Shown here piece by piece: positions 1 through 6,857 of a DNA stretch of 11,424 nucleotides. Numbering within the stretch: the first letter of the stretch is position 1; each line of letters begins with the position of its first letter. The notes under the pieces are model-generated. The model was not told where the DNA came from, ran no database searches, and saw only the letters and a list, made by a program, of their open reading frames with translations. Where the stretch lies: contig JAJZKY010000076.1 of assembly GCA_021803885.1 (NCBI GenBank), forward strand, positions 1 through 11,424. The letters run 5' to 3'. The translations under genes and the position numbers were made by a program. Origin of the DNA: Planctomycetota bacterium. Lineage in GTDB: Bacteria; Planctomycetota; Phycisphaerae; WQYP01; JAJZKY01.

Positions 1-29
1 GTTCCACCTCAGATGGTTTCAGTATCCGC
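1..29. repeat. 29-base near-repeat, copy 1 (cut by window edge)
   Basis: Matches 3982-4010 at 27 of 29 bases in the same orientation, about 4 kb apart, with sequence unrelated to the right of both copies. On the minus strand both copies read RILK-x-S-x-VE. On the + strand both read VPPQ(M/I)VSVSA, with differences only at third codon positions. Whether it is a coding relic or a dispersed element is undecided. Confidence 0.55.
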
Positions 30-108
30 CTTGGTAAGCAAAATTCAACGCGCCCATGTCCGGTGTCATAAGTGCGGCCGTACCACGCATCCTAAAGACG
101 CTCACATC

Positions 109-606
109 ATGTCCACCTCCTACCAGCATTGGTTCGGCCAGTTCCGGCTTCAACTTGAGGCCGCCGTTGGTTATCTGCCGCACCTGGAACTCAACCCGGC
201 CGTTGAGGTGCTTAAGCCAAAACACTTCGATGATGATGTGCACCACATGCACACCTTCCGAGAACTGCTGGACTATACGAGCGAGGTATTTCGGCCGGTA
301 TTTCGTGACCGAGCGCTGGGTTATGACGACGCGGAACTCACCATATCGCCGCTAAACCGCGAAGGAAGCAATGTCGCGATGGGATTGCGTCTCTATGGCC
401 ATTGCGGCCACAATCACGAGCAGGACGCTTGGACGCTGCTGATTACGCGATACGGGCCGCGCGGCTTTATGACGTATCTGACGACCGGCCACAGCAAACA
501 TCCGCTTCCAGAAACGGCAACGAAAAGCGTTTCACTGGACGGCAAGCCGATGCATGTCTGGTCGATGAAGGATCACAAGCCGCCTGTACCCGCGGCGACG
601 CATTAA
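109..606 (+). CDS. hypothetical protein, histidine-rich
   Basis: Unrecognised 165-residue protein; no function is proposed. It has no signal peptide or membrane segment, so it is probably cytoplasmic. Fourteen histidines are visible, clustered at residues 45-48 (HHMH) and 98-103 (HCGHNH). This could suggest metal binding, but no known motif is recognisable. I chose the ATG at 109 because third codon positions are GC-rich only from about there. The frame is also open upstream through an ATG at 13 to the window edge, and that stretch would add a Cys-x2-Cys pair (RCHKCG). A longer gene starting outside the window is therefore possible. No good ribosome binding site precedes 109. It converges with apt across 69 bases. 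Existence as a gene is moderately likely. Confidence 0.55.
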   Translation: MSTSYQHWFGQFRLQLEAAVGYLPHLELNPAVEVLKPKHFDDDVHHMHTFRELLDYTSEVFRPVFRDRALGYDDAELTISPLNREGSNVAMGLRLYGHCGHNHEQDAWTLLITRYGPRGFMTYLTTGHSKHPLPETATKSVSLDGKPMHVWSMKDHKPPVPAATH

Positions 607-675
607 CCGGCGCCGATGCAAACTTGGGGTCGGGGCGGGGGAACGTATTCATCATTCATCATCCGCCGACGGTTT

Positions 676-1194
676 TCAGTCGTACCGAATCACACTGTGT
701 ACGTTGTAGCGCGACAGAAGCCCCGCGCCGGAAAGAAATGCCAGTTCAATCAACACCGCGATACCTGCGATTTGGCCGCCCAATTCCTCCACCAGCTTGC
801 AGCACGCTCCCATGGTCCCCCCCGTCGCCAGCAAATCATCCACCATGAGCACCTTCTGCCCCGGCCGGAGAGCATCCGCATGGATTTCAACGGTATCGCG
901 GCCATATTCCAGATCATAGGTTGCTGCGATTTTCCGATGGGGCAATTTGCCCGGCTTTCGCACCGGGACAAAACCGCATGAAAGGGCCTGAGCCACGGCA
1001 ATTCCAAAAATGAAGCCGCGGGATTCCGCTCCGACCACGAGTTCAATGCCCCGGCCGCGGAATGGATTGGCCAGCATCTCGATGGCCATCGCCAGTCCCT
1101 TGGGATCGGCCAGCAGCGGCGTAATATCCTTGAAGACGATTCCGGGTTTGGGGAAATCGGGTATGTCGCGTATTAATTTTTCCAGTTCAACCAT
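676..1194 (-). CDS. apt: adenine phosphoribosyltransferase
   Basis: Cytoplasmic purine-salvage enzyme converting adenine and PRPP to AMP and pyrophosphate. From the chosen start the protein has 172 residues, the usual length for the family. It begins with the typical LIRDIPDFPKPGI segment, followed by FKDITPLL, the AESRG segment (about residues 56-60), VPVRKPGKLP (about 76-85), and the PRPP-binding loop VLMVDDLLATGGT (about 115-127) with its two acidic residues. I chose ATG 1194 over the in-frame ATG 1209 because GGAG at 1203-1206 sits 8 bases upstream of 1194, and because family members start only a few residues before LIRDIPDF. It lies 76 bases downstream of the comEC stop on the same strand. 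A run of seven G (817-823 on the + strand as C) encodes the glycines of the PRPP loop. Confidence 0.96.
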   Translation of the reverse strand: MVELEKLIRDIPDFPKPGIVFKDITPLLADPKGLAMAIEMLANPFRGRGIELVVGAESRGFIFGIAVAQALSCGFVPVRKPGKLPHRKIAATYDLEYGRDTVEIHADALRPGQKVLMVDDLLATGGTMGACCKLVEELGGQIAGIAVLIELAFLSGAGLLSRYNVHSVIRYD

Positions 1195-1229
1195 GTTGGA
1201 CACTCCCATGAAAAGGCTCTGCCGCCGTC

Positions 1230-1235
1230 AATATA
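1230..1235 (-). promoter_or_regulatory. possible -10 element for apt
   Basis: On the minus strand TATATT (five of six matches to TATAAT) lies 36 bases before the chosen apt start, in the gap after comEC. The sequence 16 bases further upstream (TTACGC) is a poor -35 match. If real, it would let apt be transcribed independently of comEC. This is a consensus match only and is weak. Confidence 0.2.
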
Positions 1236-1270
1236 ACCGCCTTTGGCCGCAGCGTAATCCGGCGGCCCGG

Positions 1271-3775
1271 CTACGGCCCCGGATGGCCTGCTGCCGCGGT
1301 CAGCCAAGCGGTGATGTGAAAACCGTGCAAACCGAGACGGATGCTCACCGCGCCGTCGCGCGAGGTGGAGAGATAGCGCACGGGCAATCCCCTCCAGGCC
1401 GCCCTATCGGCGATGCGGGCCGCCCGTGTTTCGCCGGTGCAGATAACAAACGCGGGGTGAAGCTCTGAAAGCCTGCGGGCAGCGGCTGCATGCAGGTTGC
1501 CGGCACCGATCAGTATGATGCCGGTCAGGCGCCGTCCACCGAGTTTTTTTTCCACGCTCCTGATGACGGCCGGTACCGCCTGCGTGCGGCACATCAGCAA
1601 AACACGCCCGCCCGCTGCTGAAAGCAGCAGCACATCACCGCGATATTTGCGAAGCACGGCACCTTTTTGCGTCGGCCAAATGACCTGTAAATGCCCCCGC
1701 GCTCCGATGGCGAATTTCTGCCCTGCTGTGAGCGGATGAAGAGCCGCTGGAGAGCCCAGCTGCCGCAAAAAGCGTGTTACGGAAACGGGCCGACCTGTGC
1801 CGCTTAAGTCCCGTGCGTTCATCCACAGGGCTGCTTCGGGATAGCGGGCGTGCAGCGGCAGGGCCCCGGCTGCGTGGAGCGAATCAATCTGGGTAAGATA
1901 AATATCCGCCAGATCGGCGATACCGCGATCCTTAAGTACCGCGCGGATATTGCGGCTGCACACCTGGGCCGAACCGGCGGTGCCGGCGTCGATCAGATAG
2001 GCCCGGCGGGTGAGCCAGTTGTGCCCGGTTTCCAGCAGCACGGCGTTGCCACTGCTGAGACTTAATATTTCCATCCTGACGGCCGGTCCGCGGTTTTCAG
2101 CCAGGGCCGCCAGCGGAAAGCCGACCGTCAATACCACACCCGCCGCCGCGATGGCACGACGATGGATTCGCAGATGATGGCGGAGCATCCACGCCGCCAG
2201 CACGAGATAAAAGGCCGCGATCCAGCCGGCGGATGGGGCCCGTACGACCATCTGGCTCAGCGGTAGCCGGGCCAAATCATGCACCATCCATGCCATGAAC
2301 TGCGCACAGGGAGCCGCGATCGTACCGACAAGACCGGCGACGCCGGGCGCGGCAACCGAGCAGATCAATTGCAGCAGGCCACTGATCAGGGCGACGACGA
2401 CTACGGGAAACAGCAGCAGGCCGGTCACCACGCCCCATGGCGTAATCTGATGGTAATGGAACATCACCAGCGGCAGCGAGACGAGCGTGCCGATGAAATT
2501 GGCCGTCAGCATGACGGCGATGAATGTCGCCAGGCGGAGCTTGAGCCGATCCAGATGCTTCTGCGAGGCGTTGGCGAAATCGGTGAGGCGGGCCAGCCAT
2601 CGGCCGAAAACGGCGGTGTACACCCGCGGGGCCATGACGATGAGCATCCACGTCACGAGAAAGCTGAGTTGGAAGGATGCGTCGAAGAGTTCGGCGGGCC
2701 GCCAAAGCAGCACCACCAATGCGGTGAGTCCGAGGATATTTCCCATGCGCACCGGTCGCCCCGCGAGCATGGTCAGCAGCACCAGCGCCGTGCCGAGCGC
2801 CGCCCGCACCACCGGCGGCCCGCATGGGGTGGCCAGCATGTACAGGATCACCAGAATCAAGGTGAGTGCGGCCCGCACACGCGGTGAACGAATCGGCCAT
2901 CGGAGTATGAGCCAGATCACCTCGGCGATCAGCGCGACGTGCAGACCGGAGAGTGCCAGGAGATGCGCCGCTCCACAGCGGGAAAAATCGCGTTCGATCT
3001 GCACAATCGACGGGTCACGAAATCCCAGCAGCAGGGCGACCATTTCATTACCTGCAAGGCGATGGGTACCCGATGCACGGAGGAATTCATGACGAAGGTG
3101 CACGCGCCACGCCGCCAGCCAGCCGGAGAGAGGACATATCGATGGTCGGGTACTGAGCAATTTGATCTGTGCGGCATGCGTGAGATCAATTTCAGCAAAG
3201 ACGCGCCGGGTGGCAAGATAGCGGCGATAATTGAATGCCCCCGGATTGGCCGGTGAGGTGGGTTTGGTCAGCCAACCCCACACTTCCACCCGTTCATTGA
3301 CCCCGAGTCCGGGTAACCAGCCCGGCGCATGCACCAGAACGCGGCCGGATGCGGAGCGCCAGCGGCGATCGTTTCGGCACATCAGCACGCGGGCTTTGAA
3401 TGTGGTGTAATCGCCGGCGATGGAAAACAGGGGTCCGCCCGGCGGCTTGAGATGATGTTGCGGCGGCGAGGTGATCAGCAGTTTGGCGCGGAGGAGCGCC
3501 CGCCCCCGGCTCGGTGCCCAGCGGGCAATATTATCGGGCGCCATCTGCCGCTGCTGAATATTAAATCTTGCCGCCCCCATCGCCACAAATGCCGCCATGG
3601 CCAGGACAAAAGCCGCCCAGCGCCAGCGGCGAAGCACAACCGCAGCGGCGGTTCCGGTCACGGCCGCGATCGCGATGATGAGATCGGTTGGGAGATGCCA
3701 GCACCAGGCGAGGGTAATGCCGACCACGACGGCGGCGGCGAGATACATGGCCGGGTCGGTTGCGGGCGTTCGCAC
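1271..3775 (-). CDS. comEC: ComEC/Rec2 family DNA-uptake channel protein with degenerate C-terminal nuclease-like domain
   Basis: Inner-membrane channel protein of natural transformation, 834 residues, within the family's normal range. The N-terminal part has two hydrophobic segments (about 10-45 and 52-70). A soluble DUF4131-like domain follows (about 95-205, with a GWLTKPTSPANPGAFNYRRYL stretch typical of the family). The polytopic Competence domain spans about 240-535, with LLALSGLHVALI at 272-283, PPVVRAAL at 320-327 and the FDASFQLSF segment at 364-372. The C-terminal metallo-beta-lactamase-like domain spans about 565-825 and is degraded: the HxDxDH-type motif reads TQIDSLHAAG (628-637), the LLTGD segment reads LLMCRT, and the HHGS segment reads GAGNLH. 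The start is GTG 3775; ATG 3748 is an alternative. Neither has a strong ribosome binding site. It sits between a small ORF and apt. Family assignment is firm; nuclease activity is doubtful. Confidence 0.93.
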   Translation of the reverse strand: MRTPATDPAMYLAAAVVVGITLAWCWHLPTDLIIAIAAVTGTAAAVVLRRWRWAAFVLAMAAFVAMGAARFNIQQRQMAPDNIARWAPSRGRALLRAKLLITSPPQHHLKPPGGPLFSIAGDYTTFKARVLMCRNDRRWRSASGRVLVHAPGWLPGLGVNERVEVWGWLTKPTSPANPGAFNYRRYLATRRVFAEIDLTHAAQIKLLSTRPSICPLSGWLAAWRVHLRHEFLRASGTHRLAGNEMVALLLGFRDPSIVQIERDFSRCGAAHLLALSGLHVALIAEVIWLILRWPIRSPRVRAALTLILVILYMLATPCGPPVVRAALGTALVLLTMLAGRPVRMGNILGLTALVVLLWRPAELFDASFQLSFLVTWMLIVMAPRVYTAVFGRWLARLTDFANASQKHLDRLKLRLATFIAVMLTANFIGTLVSLPLVMFHYHQITPWGVVTGLLLFPVVVVALISGLLQLICSVAAPGVAGLVGTIAAPCAQFMAWMVHDLARLPLSQMVVRAPSAGWIAAFYLVLAAWMLRHHLRIHRRAIAAAGVVLTVGFPLAALAENRGPAVRMEILSLSSGNAVLLETGHNWLTRRAYLIDAGTAGSAQVCSRNIRAVLKDRGIADLADIYLTQIDSLHAAGALPLHARYPEAALWMNARDLSGTGRPVSVTRFLRQLGSPAALHPLTAGQKFAIGARGHLQVIWPTQKGAVLRKYRGDVLLLSAAGGRVLLMCRTQAVPAVIRSVEKKLGGRRLTGIILIGAGNLHAAAARRLSELHPAFVICTGETRAARIADRAAWRGLPVRYLSTSRDGAVSIRLGLHGFHITAWLTAAAGHPGP

Positions 3776-3835
3776 CCATGAGACCGGCGGCTGAGTTTCC
3801 GGTTTAATATCCAGATTCGCCCCTCTGATTCACCA

Positions 3836-4072
3836 TCACCTACTGCGAAAAAAGTATATCGTGACTTCGGTTTGGTGTGGGGTGCATATGACGTGCCGAT
3901 GGAATAGACCCGGTTCGATAACGATGGGTATGGCGGTGTTTTCGAGCGAGGTCGGGGGGGCCAGACCCGCCAGAACGCCGTGTTCCACCCCAGATAGTTT
4001 CAGTATCCGCAGCGGCGCCTTCAAAAGCTCACTGAGCCGATGAATGCAATGAGAGAGCTGGTGGACGATCAC
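3836..4072 (-). CDS. small unidentified ORF overlapping the fucosidase stop; possibly a gene remnant
   Basis: A 78-codon frame starting at GTG 4072, which overlaps the fucosidase stop in the arrangement GTGA, a common sign of translational coupling. No family is recognised. A stretch RILKLSGVEHGVLAGL (about residues 22-37) has a near copy (RILKPSEVE) on the minus strand at the left window edge, which hints at a shared protein segment or repeat. The fold is not identifiable; a very weak resemblance to part of a LacI/XylR-type ligand-binding domain was noticed and is not relied on. The frame contains a C7 tract (G7 on the + strand near 3954-3960), a possible slippage site. It could be a truncated pseudogene or chance. 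Confidence 0.25.
   Translation of the reverse strand: MIVHQLSHCIHRLSELLKAPLRILKLSGVEHGVLAGLAPPTSLENTAIPIVIEPGLFHRHVICTPHQTEVTIYFFRSR
3982..4010. repeat. 29-base near-repeat, copy 2
   Basis: This stretch matches positions 1-29 at 27 of 29 bases in the same orientation. The two differences are the 9th base (C here, T there) and the 15th base (A here, G there). Similarity stops after the 29th base. The left limit cannot be judged because copy 1 begins at the window edge. It lies within the small minus-strand ORF 3836-4072. Confidence 0.6.
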
Positions 4073-5415
4073 CGCAGAGGTCGAACGGGGTCAGTGATTT
4101 TCAGCACGATGACGGTTGCGACCGGATCGGGTGCGGCAGACGGCAGATCAACAGATTGCCCATCCGGCCCTTTCGTCGTCTTTAATCTCTTCCCGTCAGC
4201 CAAAAGATAGGCTTTTGTGATCGTATTGCGCATGGGTACGACCAGAGTGTGACTCCTCGGCCACTTGGTCACCTCGATGAACAACCTCCCGGGCTTCTGT
4301 GTCGCGTAACCGTAAGGAAGTTTCCCGTCAAAAGGCGTGCGATGCGATCCGTAAATGGCTTGACCATTTACCTTCAACCATTTGCCAATGGCGAGGAGGC
4401 GCTTCACTTCCGGCTGTGGGATGATTCCCTTGGCAGTGGGGCCGACATTCAGCAGAAAATTTCCACCGCCGCTGGCACACTCGATCAGATGATGAATCAG
4501 CATCGCTGAGGATTTCCAGTTGTGATTCCAGGAGACGTAGCCCCATGTCGTGTTGATGGTCATGCAGGTTTCCCACGGGCCGGGAAGGCCCCTGGGGGGA
4601 ATACTCTGTTCCGGCGTGGCATAATCTCCATAACCGAAGCCGATGCGGTTATTAAGAATGACCGTCGGATCGATTGAGCGGATATACCGGTAAAGTTGCC
4701 GGGCGAGGGATTTATTCCAGCCGTGCATCCATCCGCCATCAAACCAGATCAGATGCGTATGGTACTGCGTGATGAGCTCATGAATTTGCCGTTCCATGTA
4801 ATGCAGATAAGCGACAGATCGTCCCAGCGCAAAATGCGTCGGGTTGTATGTTGGGTGCGTGGCGCTGGCATGGGCAGGAAGTTGATCGCGGGAGTGCCAA
4901 TCCATAATGGAATAATACGTGCAGAATTTTATCCCCTGCGCCCGGCAGGCTGCGGAAAGCATGGCCAGCGGGTCCTTATGCCAAGGGGTGTCCTTTACAA
5001 TGTTAAAATGGGTGGCTTTGGTATTGAACATACAGAAGCCTTCGTGATGTTTACTGGTAATAACGATGTATTTCATTCCAGCTTCGCGTGCGATTTTTAC
5101 CCATTGTGTGGCATTGAAATCGACGGGGTCGAATTTTTTAGCCAGCGCGTTGTATTCCCGGTTGGGAATGTGGGCGTTATTCTTAATCCACTCACCATAT
5201 CCCGGCACCCGCTTGCCATGCCATACCCCCGCCGGGACCGAGTAAAGTCCCCAGTGGATGAACATCCCGAAACGAGCAGCCTTCCACCACTTCATGTTTG
5301 CCGTGTGCATTTTATGAATCGGCCCGGCGGCCACAGCGAGTCTCGGGGAAGCCGGGGCGAATATCGCAAACGTCAATGAAAACAGGGCAATCGCCAGAGG
5401 TCGCTTAACAGACAT
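4069..5415 (-). CDS. secreted alpha-L-fucosidase, GH29 family
   Basis: Glycoside hydrolase removing alpha-linked L-fucose from oligosaccharides or algal and animal glycans by a retaining mechanism. It is 448 residues long. Residues 1-30 form a signal peptide (KR, hydrophobic core, AVAA-type cleavage), so the enzyme is exported. GH29 landmarks follow: WWKAARFGMFIHWGLYSVP (43-61), the substrate-binding SKHHEGFCMF (121-130), YYSIMDWH (167-174), and HLIWFDGGW (221-229). In the last, Asp226 is the expected nucleophile by family alignment. Candidate acid/base residues are Glu269 or Glu282 (PWETCMTIN). GGGNFLLNVGPTAKG (316-330) closes the barrel. A C-terminal beta-sandwich-like region follows from about 355. 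GGAG at 5425-5428 is 9 bases before the ATG. It is divergent from the prepilin-like gene, and no regulator gene is adjacent. Confident. Confidence 0.95.
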   Translation of the reverse strand: MSVKRPLAIALFSLTFAIFAPASPRLAVAAGPIHKMHTANMKWWKAARFGMFIHWGLYSVPAGVWHGKRVPGYGEWIKNNAHIPNREYNALAKKFDPVDFNATQWVKIAREAGMKYIVITSKHHEGFCMFNTKATHFNIVKDTPWHKDPLAMLSAACRAQGIKFCTYYSIMDWHSRDQLPAHASATHPTYNPTHFALGRSVAYLHYMERQIHELITQYHTHLIWFDGGWMHGWNKSLARQLYRYIRSIDPTVILNNRIGFGYGDYATPEQSIPPRGLPGPWETCMTINTTWGYVSWNHNWKSSAMLIHHLIECASGGGNFLLNVGPTAKGIIPQPEVKRLLAIGKWLKVNGQAIYGSHRTPFDGKLPYGYATQKPGRLFIEVTKWPRSHTLVVPMRNTITKAYLLADGKRLKTTKGPDGQSVDLPSAAPDPVATVIVLKITDPVRPLR

Positions 5416-5714
5416 TAACTTAGTCTCCAGTCAAAACTACGAGGTACGGCCAAAATCGTCAGTCTAATTGTTCATTCCACAAAGTACAACCGATAAAGTT
5501 CATTTTTGATGCCTGATGCGACTCCTGACACGCCGAAAGTCATGGTCGGTGATAACGCGGGAGCATCGTCCGAAAACATCTACACCCTCTATTATTTTGG
5601 GCGAAGAGTCGATATGGATTTTGGGAGTGGGTAATCGCTGACGGTTACCGGACACATATTGAAGGGTATCTTTTCGGAAGCGGCGTCCCTCTTGACGCCT
5701 GCAGGAGGATATTG
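5416..5714. other. divergent intergenic region, no gene identified
   Basis: About 300 bases between the fucosidase and prepilin-like starts. It must carry promoters for both directions, but I see no convincing -35/-10 pair. The middle is AT-richer than the flanks. A 41-codon + strand frame (5509-5634) and a 77-codon minus-strand frame (5500-5733) cross it; neither has a recognisable product or a good ribosome binding site. AGGAGG at 5703-5708 belongs to the downstream gene. Confidence 0.5.
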
Positions 5715-6569
5715 GTGAAGTTGAGTCATCCAAAGGCCGCTACCGCCGCCGACCGCTGCGGATTCACCCTCCTGGAAATGATTGTGGTGATCAGCATCGT
5801 TGTGCTCCTGATTGCCCTGTTATTGCCGGCCATCCATTGGGCACAGGAGGCGGCTGGGAGTGCAGCGTGCGAGGCGAACCTGCGGACGCTCGGTCAAATG
5901 ACCTTGATTTACGCGAATGAAAACAATGGCAGTCTGCCGTATGGAATCTGGAGCGATCCAAACCTGCCTTTGAGCAATACCAACGCCGTATCCGGCGAGT
6001 GGGCGAATCTGGACTTCTACACGCTGGATAGTTCATCTGTGCCGGTCAACAACGACGGCGTTATCGGGCAGAATATCCCCGCGCGGTTTGCCAGCAAGTG
6101 GGATGCCATCTTCTGGTGCCCCGACCGGCAGATCCCGATGAGCGGATTGTGGGGTGTCAACTATGCGGCCAATCCGAATGTTTTTCTTACACCCACCATC
6201 AACAGCACAACCGGATATGCGGCGGACCAGAGTATGCTTCTGGGAAACATTCCCGACCCATCGGATGTCATCGGTATCGGCGACACCAGTCAAACCGCAC
6301 CGAATGGCTCATGCACCCAGTACCTGTTTTCCTGGTTGCCATCACAACTTTCATGGCAATACGGCAGCTACACCCCAACCACGGTGATTCCGCCGAACCC
6401 CGGCAACACGGACTTCGCTGGCACCGCGCTGAGCAGTCAGGGATTGCGTTATCGACATAATTCCAGCGGGCCGGAGTCTGGCGACGCCAATGCGGTTTTC
6501 ATGGATGATCACGTTCAATCGATGCAGATGAATTCGGTCACCGTCTCCAATGTCATCCCCGGGGAGTGA
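5715..6569 (+). CDS. prepilin-type N-terminal cleavage/methylation domain protein (type II pseudopilin-like)
   Basis: A 284-residue protein with a classic type IV prepilin leader: fifteen residues, then G16|FTLLE with Glu at +5, then a long hydrophobic helix (about 22-42). Prepilin peptidase should cleave after Gly16 and the helix should anchor or assemble the protein at the inner membrane. A short alpha segment ANLRTLGQMTLIYANENNGSLPY follows, then a beta-rich body. The C-terminus has YRHNSSG...VFMDDHVQSM, resembling the H-X9-DG signature of the large planctomycete prepilin families but with DD in place of DG and a longer spacing. GTG 5715 is preferred because AGGAGG (5703-5708) lies 6 bases upstream; TTG 5712 would be only 3 bases away. 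No other pilus or secretion gene is adjacent, so the role is unknown. Such proteins are abundant in planctomycetes. Confidence 0.88.
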   Translation: MKLSHPKAATAADRCGFTLLEMIVVISIVVLLIALLLPAIHWAQEAAGSAACEANLRTLGQMTLIYANENNGSLPYGIWSDPNLPLSNTNAVSGEWANLDFYTLDSSSVPVNNDGVIGQNIPARFASKWDAIFWCPDRQIPMSGLWGVNYAANPNVFLTPTINSTTGYAADQSMLLGNIPDPSDVIGIGDTSQTAPNGSCTQYLFSWLPSQLSWQYGSYTPTTVIPPNPGNTDFAGTALSSQGLRYRHNSSGPESGDANAVFMDDHVQSMQMNSVTVSNVIPGE

Positions 6570-6796
6570 GACTCCGCCAGAAGGCCGACACTCGATCAGC
6601 CGATCGGCGTTAAGCCCTTCGCATTTCGCACCCTGATCCCCAGCCCCTGATAGATATACGTTGCGGTGCGTTCCCGCAGGACTTTTCGCCATCTCACCAT
6701 TGTCCCACCTCTGAACCCATATAGCCGCCGAAGTTGAGACGGTCAGGATGCAATCACCGGCGGCGTAGAACGACCCCGGCAACGCACTGGGCCGCC

Positions 6797-6814
6797 CGCT
6801 GCATGCCCGCAGCG
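6797..6814 (+). other. intergenic hairpin before the capsid gene
   Basis: CGCTGC and GCAGCG form a perfect 6-base-pair stem with a 6-base loop, about 44 bases before the capsid start. There is no T run directly after it, although a T-rich stretch follows some 20 bases later. The rest of 6570-6857 shows nothing supportable apart from a GCCGATCGGC palindrome at about 6598-6607. Confidence 0.35.
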
Positions 6815-6857
6815 TGGATATCCCATTTCAATTTCACTTTTTTTGGAGCAGATCGTT

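Noticed and set aside
2277..2900. Frames of about 200 codons on both strands inside comEC
   Set aside because: They are biased-composition shadows (Arg/His/Gly-rich) of the comEC frame, with no recognisable domain.
5509..5634. 41-codon + strand frame upstream of the prepilin-like gene
   Set aside because: Its ATG has no good ribosome binding site and the product has no recognisable feature; too short to claim.
6351..6782. 143-codon minus-strand frame across the end of the prepilin-like gene
   Set aside because: It overlaps a well-supported gene, starts without a ribosome binding site, and shows no family features.
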